In this document: in pieces, positions 53,333 through 63,277 of the stretch | How positions within the stretch are numbered: position 1 is the first letter of the stretch | Layout: every line of letters starts with the position of its first letter | DNA from: an uncultured Pelagibacteraceae bacterium | Lineage (GTDB): Bacteria > Pseudomonadota > Alphaproteobacteria > Pelagibacterales > Pelagibacteraceae | Assembly: GCA_902635225.1 (NCBI GenBank) | Contig: CACPNG010000002.1 | Location: 1-64,000 of the forward strand | DNA length: 64,000 bases | Direction: 5' to 3' | Made by a program: the position numbers and the translations under genes | The notes under the pieces: model-generated | Database searches by the model: none | Told to the model about the DNA's origin: nothing | What the model saw: only the letters and a program-made list of their open reading frames with translations

Positions 53333-54066
53333 TGCTAGAATTGCAAAACCTAAAGGCTTCAGTTAATGATAAGTCAATTTTAAATGGATTAAACTTAGAA
53401 ATTAAACCCGGAGAAGTACATGCCATCATGGGACCAAACGGGTCTGGAAAAAGTACATTAGCAAATATTTTATCTGGTAAAAGTGGGTATGATGTAAGTG
53501 GTAGCCTTAAATATGAGGGAAAAAACTTACAAGAAATTCCTATTGAAGAGCGAGCTCAAAAAGGAATCTTTTTAGCTTTTCAATATCCTTTAGAAATACC
53601 AGGTGTTAATACAACTAATTTTCTTAAAACTTCATTAAATTCAATTAGAAAAGCTAAAGGTGAAAAAGAATTAGATACATTAAACCTTTTAAAATTAATT
53701 AAAGAAAAAGCATCTGAATTGAATATCGATGAAAAATTTTTATCTAGACAATTAAATGTAGGTTTCTCAGGAGGGGAGAAAAAGAAAAATGAAATACTGC
53801 AAATGAAACTCTTAGAGCCAAAATTAGCTATATTGGACGAGACAGATTCAGGCTTAGATATAGATGCATTAAGAATCGTCGCCGATGGGGTAAACTCTCA
53901 TAAAAATAAGAAGAACGCGTTTCTAATTATTACACATTATCAAAGACTACTTGATTACATTAAACCAGATTTCATTCATGTATTGTCAAAAGGTAAAATT
54001 ATTAAAACAGGATGTGCCGAATTAGGTCTAAAACTAGAGAAAACAGGTTATGAAAATTTAAAATAA
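53332..54066 (+). CDS. sufC: Fe-S cluster assembly ATPase SufC
   Basis: GEVHAIMGPNGSGKSTLANILSGKSGY, FSGGEKKKNEILQM, LDETDSGLDIDALR. Confidence 0.98.
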   Translation: MLELQNLKASVNDKSILNGLNLEIKPGEVHAIMGPNGSGKSTLANILSGKSGYDVSGSLKYEGKNLQEIPIEERAQKGIFLAFQYPLEIPGVNTTNFLKTSLNSIRKAKGEKELDTLNLLKLIKEKASELNIDEKFLSRQLNVGFSGGEKKKNEILQMKLLEPKLAILDETDSGLDIDALRIVADGVNSHKNKKNAFLIITHYQRLLDYIKPDFIHVLSKGKIIKTGCAELGLKLEKTGYENLK

Positions 54067-55310
54067 TGAAACCATTATTTAACATAGATTTAAAAAGAAT
54101 ACCTTCCTCCAATGACAAATACGCTGCAGATAGAGAAAAAAATTTTGAATTGTTTTTAAAAGGAGGTTTTCCAAATAAAAAAGATGAAAATTGGAAATTT
54201 TCTGATCTAAATTTAATTATAAGTAAGAATTTCAAGAATATTACAAACAATGATAATTACAAGTTTGACGAAAAAATTGAGACGATTAATGACTTTGATC
54301 ATAATAAGATTTTTCTAATTAACGGATCATTGAAATCATATGATTTACAATTTGAAGAAAGTAAAAAAGTAAAAATTGAAAGTTTAGAGTCATTTGAGGG
54401 TTCTTATGATCAAATAAAAAATAATCTTCATTACCTTAATAAAGCTTTATCTATTGGCGGTTATAAACTTGAAGTACAAAAAGACTATAAATGTAAAAAA
54501 CCAATAATAATTTATAATTATTTTACTGAAAATCTAGATAACAAGATCATTAATAATTCAAATGAGATAAAATTAAGTCAAAACTCCGAACTAACTTTAA
54601 TTGACTGTAATATTGGTAAAAAAAGTAAATTTATAAAAAATACCTTTGAAAAAATTTGTATTGATGAAGGTGCGGTTTTAAAAAATATTATTTTACAAAA
54701 AACAAAAGGTAATGGTTATTTTTACAGGAATATTTCTGGTACCCAAAATTATAACTCGAGTTATCAAAATTTTATATTAAGTTCAGGACTTGAATTTAAT
54801 AAAATTGAAATTGACATGAATCTAGAAAAAGAGAAAAGTAGTTGTTATATCATATCTGGATTAAATTTAAGTAAAGAGGAACACCAGGAAATCAAAACTC
54901 AAATTAATCATCTGGCACCAAATTGCAAAAGTTATCAAAAAATTAAAAATGTTTTAGAAGGTGATAGCACAGGAGTTTATCAAGGAAAAATATTTGTTAA
55001 AGATATTGCCCAAAAAACAGATGCATATCAACTAAGCAAAGCTTTAATTTTAAGTGATAAAGCTGAATTTAACGCTAAGCCAGAGTTAGAAATTTATGCT
55101 GACGATGTAAAGTGTTCTCATGGATCTACTTCTGGCAGCATAGATGCTGAAGCTATACACTACTTAATGACTAGAGGTATCGGATTAAGGGAAGCAAAAA
55201 AACTTTTGATAAAAAGTTTTCTGAATGAAATTTTTGAGTACATACCTGAACAGAAAATAAGGTCTTTTCTAGAAAAAAGCATAGCGGTGCAGATTGATGA
55301 AATTCGATAA
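54066..55310 (+). CDS. sufD: Fe-S cluster assembly protein SufD
   Basis: 414 aa; AEFNAKPELEIYADDVKCSHGSTSGSIDAEAIHYLMTRGI. Confidence 0.96.
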   Translation: MKPLFNIDLKRIPSSNDKYAADREKNFELFLKGGFPNKKDENWKFSDLNLIISKNFKNITNNDNYKFDEKIETINDFDHNKIFLINGSLKSYDLQFEESKKVKIESLESFEGSYDQIKNNLHYLNKALSIGGYKLEVQKDYKCKKPIIIYNYFTENLDNKIINNSNEIKLSQNSELTLIDCNIGKKSKFIKNTFEKICIDEGAVLKNIILQKTKGNGYFYRNISGTQNYNSSYQNFILSSGLEFNKIEIDMNLEKEKSSCYIISGLNLSKEEHQEIKTQINHLAPNCKSYQKIKNVLEGDSTGVYQGKIFVKDIAQKTDAYQLSKALILSDKAEFNAKPELEIYADDVKCSHGSTSGSIDAEAIHYLMTRGIGLREAKKLLIKSFLNEIFEYIPEQKIRSFLEKSIAVQIDEIR

Positions 55311-56514
55311 TATAAAATCTAAATTCCCAATTTTTAAGCAAAAGATTAAAGGTAAACCTTTAATATATTTGGATAGCGCTAATTCATCTCAAAAACCAAA
55401 AGCAGTAATAGATGAGATGTCTAGATTTTATGAAACTGAATTTTCGAATGTTGGAAGAAGCGTGCATACCTTAGCAGTTAAAGCCACTAACAAATTTGAG
55501 GAAACCAGAGATATCGTTAAATCGTATGTTAATGCAAAACATAGAGAAGAAATAATTTTTACAAAAGGAGCTACAGAAGCAATTAACTTAGTAGCCAATA
55601 CTTACGGAGAAAAATTTGTAAAAGAGGGCGATGAAATTCTCGTGACTGAATTAGAGCACCATTCAAACTATGTACCTTGGCACTATTTAAGAAAAAAAAA
55701 GGGAGCAATTATTAAATTTGCATCAGTGAACGAAAACGGAGAAATTGACATTGATGAATTCAAAAAACAAATTAGCGAAAAAACTAAGATGATTGCTTTT
55801 ACTCATATTTCGAATGTAACAGGAACCATTTTGCCCGTTAAAAAGGTTACAGAATTAGCAAAATCAAAAAATATTCCAGTTTTAATTGACGGGACTCAGG
55901 GCGCCCCTCACTCAGTTGTTAATGTTCAGGATTTAGGATGTGATTTTTATGCTATTTCTTGTCACAAAATGTATGGTCCAAATGGACTAGGCATTCTTTA
56001 TGCTAAAAAAAAATGGGTAGATGAATTGCCACCATACCAAGGAGGCGGTGGAATGATTAATGAAGTAAATAAGGACGAAATCACTTACGCTGAATCTCCT
56101 AACAAATTCGAAGCAGGAACAATGCAAACAGCAGAGGTAGTGGCTTTTGCAAACTCAATAAAGTTTATTCAAGATTTTGGAATAAAAAATATTGAAAAAC
56201 ATGAAAGTCAAATTCTTGAGTATGGTTTAGAAAAATTAAGAAAAGACAATTCTGTCAATATTATTGGTAATCCTAAAAATAGAGCATCAATAATTTCTTT
56301 CACAATAAAAGGAATTCATCCCCATGATATAGCAACAATTTTAGATGATGATGGAGTCGCAATTCGAGCTGGCCATCATTGCTGTCAAATTTTACATGAT
56401 AAATTAAGAATACCTGCTTCTGCAAGAGCTTCAATTGGAGTTTATAATAGTAAAGAGGATATTGATGTTTTAAGCGAGTCAATTAAAAAATGTAAGAAAG
56501 TATTTCAGATTTAA
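55297..56514 (+). CDS. sufS: Cysteine desulfurase SufS
   Basis: YLDSANSSQKPKAVIDEM, EIIFTKGATEAINLVA, SCHKMYGPNGLGILY, RAGHHCCQILHDKL. ATG at 55297, one codon after the TTG called in the ORF track. Confidence 0.97.
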   Translation: MKFDNIKSKFPIFKQKIKGKPLIYLDSANSSQKPKAVIDEMSRFYETEFSNVGRSVHTLAVKATNKFEETRDIVKSYVNAKHREEIIFTKGATEAINLVANTYGEKFVKEGDEILVTELEHHSNYVPWHYLRKKKGAIIKFASVNENGEIDIDEFKKQISEKTKMIAFTHISNVTGTILPVKKVTELAKSKNIPVLIDGTQGAPHSVVNVQDLGCDFYAISCHKMYGPNGLGILYAKKKWVDELPPYQGGGGMINEVNKDEITYAESPNKFEAGTMQTAEVVAFANSIKFIQDFGIKNIEKHESQILEYGLEKLRKDNSVNIIGNPKNRASIISFTIKGIHPHDIATILDDDGVAIRAGHHCCQILHDKLRIPASARASIGVYNSKEDIDVLSESIKKCKKVFQI

Positions 56515-56958
56515 ATGGAACTAAAAGAACTATATCAAGAAATTATTTTAGATCATGCAAAGAATCCCAGAAACAAAGGTAAGTGTGAAGGGTATAATCA
56601 TGACGCCAAAGCACATAATCCTCTATGTGGAGATAAAGTTCATATTTATTTAAAATTAGAAAAAGACAAAAATATTTCAGACCTTAGTTTTGAAGGAGAA
56701 GGATGTGCAATTTCTTTAGCGTCAGCTTCTATTCTCACAGATACTTTAAAAGGAAGAGATTTACAATTTTCAAAAAAAATTACAAACGATTTTTTTAATA
56801 TGTTAAAAAATAAATCGAAAATCACTTTAAACAGTTTATCGGAAAACCAAATAACAACCATATCTTCTTTGTCGGGAGTCCAAGAATTTCCAATGCGAAT
56901 TAAATGTGCTACAATGGCATGGCATACTCTTTTATCAGCCTTAGAAAAAAAGATATAA
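56515..56958 (+). CDS. sufU: SufU-type (IscU-like) Fe-S/sulfur-transfer protein
   Basis: 147 aa; YQEIILDHAKNPRNKG, NPLCGDKVHIYL, GEGCAISLASASILTD, MRIKCATMAWHTL: three Cys plus Asp zinc ligands of SufU. Confidence 0.92.
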   Translation: MELKELYQEIILDHAKNPRNKGKCEGYNHDAKAHNPLCGDKVHIYLKLEKDKNISDLSFEGEGCAISLASASILTDTLKGRDLQFSKKITNDFFNMLKNKSKITLNSLSENQITTISSLSGVQEFPMRIKCATMAWHTLLSALEKKI

Positions 56959-56961
56959 ATT

Positions 56962-57264
56962 ATGAATAATTTAAAAGAAAAAATAATTAAAGAAATAAAA
57001 AAAATTTATGATCCAGAAATTCCAGTTAATATTTTTGAATTGGGCTTAATCTATAAAATTGAAGTTATTGATAACAAAAAAGCTCTGATAGAAATGACTT
57101 TAACCTCTCCTAACTGTCCCGTAGCTGAAAGTTTGCCTAACTCTGTAAAAGAAAATATATTAAAAATTGATGGGGTAGAGGATGTTGAATTAAAATTGGT
57201 TTGGGACCCCCCATGGACAAAAGAAAAAATGTCTGAAGCAGCTAAGCTAGAATTAAATTTATGA
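56962..57264 (+). CDS. sufT: SufT-like DUF59/MIP18 family protein
   Basis: 100 aa; IKKIYDPEIPVNIFELGLIYKIE, MTLTSPNCPVAESLP, VELKLVWDPPWTKEKMSEAAK. Confidence 0.92.
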   Translation: MNNLKEKIIKEIKKIYDPEIPVNIFELGLIYKIEVIDNKKALIEMTLTSPNCPVAESLPNSVKENILKIDGVEDVELKLVWDPPWTKEKMSEAAKLELNL

Positions 57265-57596
57265 GCGAGCAAATAATTAAACTAAGCGATAATGCAGCCG
57301 AAAGAATAAAACAAATAATGTCTAAAGCAGAAAACTCTGCAATAGGGGTGAGAGTGGGTGTAAAATCTGGAGGCTGTGCTGGAATGTCTTACGTGATGGA
57401 ATATGCAAATGAAATAAAACCTAATGAGGAGATAATTGAGGAAAAAGGAGTTAAAGTTTTTATAGATCCTAAAGCCATAATGTATTTGCTTGGTACAGAA
57501 ATGGATTATAAAAAGGAAAAATTTTCTTCACAATTTATTTTCAAAAATCCTAATGAGACTGAGCGCTGTGGCTGTGGTGAGTCTTTTAAAGTTTAA
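57261..57596 (+). CDS. sufA: A-type Fe-S carrier (SufA/IscA/HesB family)
   Basis: 111 aa; [18 protein letters not shown] and C-terminal CGCGESF. Confidence 0.95.
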   Translation: MSEQIIKLSDNAAERIKQIMSKAENSAIGVRVGVKSGGCAGMSYVMEYANEIKPNEEIIEEKGVKVFIDPKAIMYLLGTEMDYKKEKFSSQFIFKNPNETERCGCGESFKV

Positions 57597-58999
57597 CCAC
57601 TATAATACATCTCAAATTCTATTGGGTGAGGTGTATGCTCAAAATTATAAATTTCTTGAAACTTCAGTTCAATGTACGCGTCTATCTGATCATCAGTGAA
57701 AACTCCACCCTCTGTTAAAAACTTTCGATCCTTATCAAGATTCTGCATTGCTTCTCTTAAAGACCCGCAAACCGTAGGGAGTTTCTTAACTTCATCTTCA
57801 GATAATGAATAAAGATCTTGATCAAAAGCTTTACCCGGGTCAATTTTATTCTTAATTCCATCGATACCTGCCATCAACATTGAAGCAAAAGTTAAATATG
57901 GATTCCCAGCGGCATCTGGGAATCTTATTTCCATTCTTGCAGCTTTAGGGTTCATTATTACTGGTATTCTGCAAGACGCAGATCTGTTTCTTGCTGAGTA
58001 GGCTAATATTACTGGAGCTTCAAAACCTGGTATCAATCTTTTATAGCTATTAGTAGTAGCGTTTGAAAACGCGTTAATTGCTCTAGCATGTTTTAGAATT
58101 CCACCAATATAATACAGCGCGTCTTTTGATAATCCCGCGTACTCTTTACCCATAAATAATGGAGTGTTACCTTTCCAAATAGACTGGTGGCAGTGCATCC
58201 CTGATCCGTTATCTCCCTTAACTGGTTTTGGCATAAAAGTTGCTGTTTTTCCAAAAGAATGAGTTACCATCTGAACTGCATATTTATAGAGTTGAACATT
58301 ATCAGCTTGATTAGTTAGTGTTCCGAAATACATTCCTAATTCATGTTGACTTGGAGCAACTTCGTGGTGATGCTTTTCAACTTTTACCCCCATATCTTTT
58401 AGAGCTTTTAAATATTCACCTCTCATATCTTGAGCACTGTCCACTGGAGGAACAGGAAAATAACCACCTTTAATGCCAGGTCTATGTCCTAGATTTCCAT
58501 TTTCATATTTCTTCCCAGTATTATAAGGACCTTCTGAACTGTCTATAGCAAAACTGGTTTCGTTCATGTCATTTTTGAATCTAACATCGTCGAACACAAA
58601 AAATTCTGGCTCTGGTCCAAAATAAGATTTATCACCTATCCCTGTTTTCTTTAAGTAAGCCTCAGCTTTTTTAGCTGTACCCCTTGGATCTCTCTCATAA
58701 GGGTCTTTTTTTACCGCATCAAGGATATCACAGAAAATATTTAAAGTTGTGTGCGAATTAAAAGGATCAATTATTGGCCTATCTAAATCAGGCTTTAAAA
58801 TCATATCTGACTCGTTGATTGCCTTCCAGCCAGCAATAGATGAGCCGTCAAAAAAAACTCCCTTATCAAGCATATCCTCATCAACAACTGTCGCGTCAAT
58901 AGTTAAGTGCTGTAACTTACCTTTCGGATCAGTAAATCTTAAATCCACGAACTCAACTTGCTTATCTTTCATTAGCTTGAGAATATTTTTTGAACTCAT
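57593..58999 (-). CDS. glnA: Glutamine synthetase, type I
   Basis: 468 aa; [41 protein letters not shown], adenylylation-region Tyr in [11 protein letters not shown]. Confidence 0.98.
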   Translation of the reverse strand: MSSKNILKLMKDKQVEFVDLRFTDPKGKLQHLTIDATVVDEDMLDKGVFFDGSSIAGWKAINESDMILKPDLDRPIIDPFNSHTTLNIFCDILDAVKKDPYERDPRGTAKKAEAYLKKTGIGDKSYFGPEPEFFVFDDVRFKNDMNETSFAIDSSEGPYNTGKKYENGNLGHRPGIKGGYFPVPPVDSAQDMRGEYLKALKDMGVKVEKHHHEVAPSQHELGMYFGTLTNQADNVQLYKYAVQMVTHSFGKTATFMPKPVKGDNGSGMHCHQSIWKGNTPLFMGKEYAGLSKDALYYIGGILKHARAINAFSNATTNSYKRLIPGFEAPVILAYSARNRSASCRIPVIMNPKAARMEIRFPDAAGNPYLTFASMLMAGIDGIKNKIDPGKAFDQDLYSLSEDEVKKLPTVCGSLREAMQNLDKDRKFLTEGGVFTDDQIDAYIELKFQEIYNFEHTPHPIEFEMYYSG

Positions 59000-59125
59000 T
59001 TTGCTCCTTTAAGTGTTAAAAATGTTTTAATTTTGAGCAGACAATATATAAGGTGTTTTTTTAGAGTATAACTAAAAATATATATCAGCTATGCATTAAT
59101 TACATGAATACAATTTTGACTTGAA

Positions 59126-60004
59126 ATGAGAGAAGCAAATACTTTTGATTTATCTTTATTAATACTTTTAGCTGTAATTTGGGGTTCTGCTTTCTTTAAC
59201 ATAAAAATAGCAACATATTCTTACGAACCAATTACACTTGCTTTGGTTAGGGTAATATTTGCCAGCATACCCTTACTACTTTTATGCAAATTGAAGAAAA
59301 TTAAAATCGAAGCATTTAGTGAAAATTGGAAATTATACGCTTTAATAGGTTTATGCAATATTTCCATACCATTTGTTTTAATTGCGATAGGCACTTCAAT
59401 GATAAACAGTTATTTAGCTGCGATTTTAATGAGTACAACACCTTTGAGTGGATCTCTTTTGGCACATTTTTTTTTAAAAGATGAAAAACTATCTCTACCA
59501 AAATCTCTTGGAGTTTTAATCGGATTTACCGGTATAGTTTTATTGTTTTTTGATAAAATAATTATAAATAGTGAAAATTATCTTTATGCTTTGATTACGA
59601 TATTAGGATCAACATTTTACTGTGTTGGCGGGTTATTGACCTTAAAATTAAAAGATAAGAAAAATGAGAATGTAACAACATCAACAACTTTATGGTCTGT
59701 AATTTTTCTTCTTCCCTTTTCCTTAGTCATTGAGACACCTTGGAATTCAAGTCCAACTTTAGCCTCGACTATTTCACTACTTTATTTGGGTGTCGTAGCA
59801 ACTGGCTTTGCTTGGCTTATAAGATTTAGAATTTTAACTGTAAATGGATTAGTTTTTCAAACACAAGTAGCATATTTAATTCCAATTTTTGGAATTTTTT
59901 TTGGTTATTTCTTAATGAATGAAATAATTACATGGAGAGTTTTAGTATCATTGGTTATAATTCTTACAGGTATTTATATTTTTAAAAAAAATAATAAAGG
60001 TTAA
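59126..60004 (+). CDS. EamA/DMT-family transporter
   Basis: 292 aa, about 10 TM helices; LILLAVIWGSAFFNIKIA and LIPIFGIFFGYFLMNEIITWRVLVSLVIILTGIYI repeats. Confidence 0.9.
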   Translation: MREANTFDLSLLILLAVIWGSAFFNIKIATYSYEPITLALVRVIFASIPLLLLCKLKKIKIEAFSENWKLYALIGLCNISIPFVLIAIGTSMINSYLAAILMSTTPLSGSLLAHFFLKDEKLSLPKSLGVLIGFTGIVLLFFDKIIINSENYLYALITILGSTFYCVGGLLTLKLKDKKNENVTTSTTLWSVIFLLPFSLVIETPWNSSPTLASTISLLYLGVVATGFAWLIRFRILTVNGLVFQTQVAYLIPIFGIFFGYFLMNEIITWRVLVSLVIILTGIYIFKKNNKG

Positions 60005-60012
60005 AAAAGTAA

Positions 60013-61074
60013 ATGGGAAACGAGTCGATTGAAGCAAGCTTTTTATCTGTTTTTGCATTAATTAGTTTTTTTATTTTTTTAATAACAAGTAAGTACTCTC
60101 ATAAATTCAAAAGCGGTATATTATTAGACGCAGACTTTGTAAAACCTCAAGCGTTTCACGAACAGCCAATAACTAGAAGTGGAGGAATAGCAATTATTTT
60201 TTCTCTCTTAATTTTTTTTGAAATATATTACTTGCTGTTTTCTGAAATTTTATACGATTATATCTTTTTGAGCTTGTTAATATTTTTTGTAGGTTTTTTA
60301 GATGATCTAAAAATTAAAATTACACCAGCAAGAAGACTTATATTGATGATTTTAATTTTACTTTCATTTACGTATATTTTTCAGCTCAAAATTCTGCATG
60401 TTGATTTAATATTTTTAAAATTAATTACTAAAAATCATTTTCTATCCTCAATTTTTGTACTTTTATGTTTTTTATTCATAGTAAATGGAGCCAATCTGAT
60501 AGATGGATTTAATGGGATGCTAACAATCCACTTAATTATTATTAATTCTATATTAGCTTATATTAATTTAGAAAATTCAAACTTAGAGTTTTCGTTTATA
60601 CTCATTAGTCAAATAATCATTTTACTTTCGTTTTTATTATTTAATTTTCCTACAGCAAAGATCTTTCTTGGTGATGGAGGGGCATATCTTTTAGGATCTT
60701 TAATTGCATTAAATGTAATTACCACTAATAATTTATATCCTAATATTTCATCATTCTTTTTCTGCACGCTGTTGTTCTATCTTTTTTTTGAGGTATTCTT
60801 CTCTTTTTTTAGAAAATTATACAATGGAAAATCACCCTTTTACCCAGATGATAGTCACTTGCACATGCTCAGTTTTTATAAAATTTCTAAAGTTTTTGGA
60901 AAAGACAAAAGTAATTTCATAAACTCAATTATCATTAATTTTGGTTTTTTAATTTTAATTATTCCAGGGGTATATTTTTCAGAAAATCCATATTTAAGTA
61001 GATATTGGTTTTTTATGCTTTTATTAATTTATATGATCATTTATTTTAGACTTTACCGTTTAACAAAAAATTAA
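60013..61074 (+). CDS. Glycosyltransferase family 4 (WecA/MraY-like undecaprenyl-phosphate sugar-phosphate transferase)
   Basis: 353 aa polytopic; PITRSGGIAIIFSLL, VGFLDDLKIK, NLIDGFNGM, IFLGDGGAYLLGSLIAL, FYPDDSHLHML. Confidence 0.9.
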   Translation: MGNESIEASFLSVFALISFFIFLITSKYSHKFKSGILLDADFVKPQAFHEQPITRSGGIAIIFSLLIFFEIYYLLFSEILYDYIFLSLLIFFVGFLDDLKIKITPARRLILMILILLSFTYIFQLKILHVDLIFLKLITKNHFLSSIFVLLCFLFIVNGANLIDGFNGMLTIHLIIINSILAYINLENSNLEFSFILISQIIILLSFLLFNFPTAKIFLGDGGAYLLGSLIALNVITTNNLYPNISSFFFCTLLFYLFFEVFFSFFRKLYNGKSPFYPDDSHLHMLSFYKISKVFGKDKSNFINSIIINFGFLILIIPGVYFSENPYLSRYWFFMLLLIYMIIYFRLYRLTKN

Positions 61075-61101
61075 TTTGTTATATAAAACATTTTTAATAT
61101 T

Positions 61102-61186
61102 GGGCAAGTGGCGGAATTGGTATACGCGCTGGTCTTAGAAACCAGTGCCGCAAGGCTTAAGAGTTCGAGTCTCTTCTTGCCCACCA
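61102..61186 (+). tRNA. tRNA-Leu (anticodon UAG), CCA encoded
   Basis: GGGCAAG...CTTGCCC acceptor stem, anticodon arm CTGGT-CTTAGAA-ACCAG (anticodon TAG), variable arm TGCCGCAAGGCTTAA, GAGTTCGAGTCTC T arm, 3' ACCA. Confidence 0.97.
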
Positions 61187-61193
61187 AATAGTT

Positions 61194-62564
61194 ATGAAAG
61201 TTGATGTAAAATCAAAAAAAGGATTAAGAACAGTTTTATCTGTAATAGTTGATAAAAAAAACATACAGACTAAAATGGACGAAAGGCTTAAAGAACTTCA
61301 AAAAGAAGTGGCCTTAAAAGGTTTCAGACCGGGGAAAGTTCCCCAAGATGTAATTAAAAGTCAATTTGGTAAATCAATTTATGGAGAGGTAGTAGATAAA
61401 ATTTTAAGAGAAACTTCTACAAAAGCTATAGATGAAAAAAAACTAAAAGTTGCCGGACAACCAAAAATAGATCTGAAACAATTTGGTGAAGGAAAGGATT
61501 TAAGCTATGAACTTCAAATAGATTGTTTGCCTGATGTAATCTTAAAAAATTTTGATAAATTTAAAGCGACAAGTTTTAAGATAAAAATTGAAGATAAAAT
61601 TATTGATGAAAAACTTTTACAAATAGCAAAACAAAATAAACAATTTGAGGAAAAAGGTGAAAACGAAAAAGCAATTAATGGAGATCAGATTACTTTTGAT
61701 TACTCAGCTACAATTGACGGCAATAAATTTGAAGGTAGTGAAGGAAAAAGTGTTCAACTTGAATTAGGAAAAGACCTTTTTTTAAAAGGTTTTGATGAGC
61801 AACTAATTGGTGTTAAAAAAAATGATACAAAAATATTAGATGCTTCACTACCAGCAAATCATCCCAAAAAAGAACTTGCTAATAAAAAAACAAAATTTAA
61901 TTGTAAAATCTTAAATATAAAAAAACCTAAAGATATAAAAATTGATGACAATTTTGCTAAGTTAATGGGAGCAAAAAATATAAAAGATTTAAAAATTTTA
62001 ATTGAAAAACAAATTTCAAGTCAATATTCACAAGCGCTTAATTCGATTACTAAAAAAGAAATATTAGATCAAATTGAAAAAAATCATACGATAGACTTGC
62101 CTCAAAATTTGATAGACCAAGAGGTTTTAATCATGACTCAAAACCTTAAACCAGAAGATAAAGAAAAACATAAATCTAATAATGAAAAGTTAGCAAAATC
62201 TAGAATTAAACTTGGTTTATTACTCAATGAATATGGAGAAAAAAACGATTTAAAAGTATCAGATGAAGACGTTAGAAATGAAATACAAAAACAAATAAAG
62301 GGTATGCCTGGTCAAGAAAAAATGGTTATGGATTATTATCAAAAAAACCCTAATGCTTCTCAAAGTTTAAAAGGTTCTTTGTATGAGGAAAAAATAATTG
62401 AATTAATCAAATCAAAAATAAATCTTACTTTTAAAGAAATTAATATAAGTGATGCTGAGAAAATAATTGCTAAATTTAATAAGACAGATGTAGGCAGTGA
62501 TAAAACTAGAACTACATCATCTACAAAAAATAAGACCAAATCAAAAAAAATTAGTAAAAAGTAA
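61194..62564 (+). CDS. tig: Trigger factor
   Basis: 456 aa; LQKEVALKGFRPGKVPQDVIKSQFG, FKBP-like GDQITFDYSATIDGNKFEGS; upstream of clpP-clpX. Confidence 0.96.
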   Translation: MKVDVKSKKGLRTVLSVIVDKKNIQTKMDERLKELQKEVALKGFRPGKVPQDVIKSQFGKSIYGEVVDKILRETSTKAIDEKKLKVAGQPKIDLKQFGEGKDLSYELQIDCLPDVILKNFDKFKATSFKIKIEDKIIDEKLLQIAKQNKQFEEKGENEKAINGDQITFDYSATIDGNKFEGSEGKSVQLELGKDLFLKGFDEQLIGVKKNDTKILDASLPANHPKKELANKKTKFNCKILNIKKPKDIKIDDNFAKLMGAKNIKDLKILIEKQISSQYSQALNSITKKEILDQIEKNHTIDLPQNLIDQEVLIMTQNLKPEDKEKHKSNNEKLAKSRIKLGLLLNEYGEKNDLKVSDEDVRNEIQKQIKGMPGQEKMVMDYYQKNPNASQSLKGSLYEEKIIELIKSKINLTFKEINISDAEKIIAKFNKTDVGSDKTRTTSSTKNKTKSKKISKK

Positions 62565-62571
62565 TCAATAG

Positions 62572-63198
62572 TTGTATAAACCAATAATGAGTCGCGAATT
62601 AGATGAAAAAATGAATAGTCTTATACCAATGGTTGTTGAACAAACAAGCAAGGGGGAAAGAGCTTATGATATTTACTCAAGGTTATTAAAAGAACGGATT
62701 GTTTTTTTAGTTGGTCCAGTAAATGATACTGTTGCTTCTCTTGTGACTGCGCAACTTTTATTTTTAGAATCAGAAAATCCAAACAAAGAGATAAATTTTT
62801 ATATTAATAGTCCAGGAGGGTTGGTCACAGCTGGTTTAGGTATATATGACACAATGCAATATATAAATTCACCCGTCTCGACTTTATGTATAGGTCAAGC
62901 GTCATCAATGGGCTCTTTTTTGTTGGCAGCTGGTGAGAAAGGAAAAAGATATTCTCTTCCTAATTCAAGAATTATGGTTCACCAACCATCAGCTGGATTC
63001 CAAGGCCAAGCAACTGATATACAAATACACGCAAAGGAAATTTTGTCGTTAAAAGAGAGACTGAATAAAATTTATTCTAAACATACAGGAAAATCAGTTA
63101 ATGAAATATCCGATGCTTTAGAAAGAGATAATTTTATGACAGCTGATGAAGCTAAAAAATTTGGCTTGATTGACTCTGTTGTGGAAAAAAGAAAATAA
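62572..63198 (+). CDS. clpP: ATP-dependent Clp protease proteolytic subunit
   Basis: [62 protein letters not shown] start as tracked; ATG at 62587 is the alternative. Confidence 0.98.
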   Translation: MYKPIMSRELDEKMNSLIPMVVEQTSKGERAYDIYSRLLKERIVFLVGPVNDTVASLVTAQLLFLESENPNKEINFYINSPGGLVTAGLGIYDTMQYINSPVSTLCIGQASSMGSFLLAAGEKGKRYSLPNSRIMVHQPSAGFQGQATDIQIHAKEILSLKERLNKIYSKHTGKSVNEISDALERDNFMTADEAKKFGLIDSVVEKRK

Positions 63199-63277
63199 AA
63201 CACAAGATATAGCTCAAAACACAACTTCAACTTGATTACCTTATTTTAGAGTTTTATATTAATCATATTGATTCGCT

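Noticed and set aside
59000-59125. Possible glutamine riboswitch / glnA RNA motif upstream of glnA
   Set aside because: The leader is AT-rich without the conserved motif; only an ordinary TATACT-like -10 is visible.
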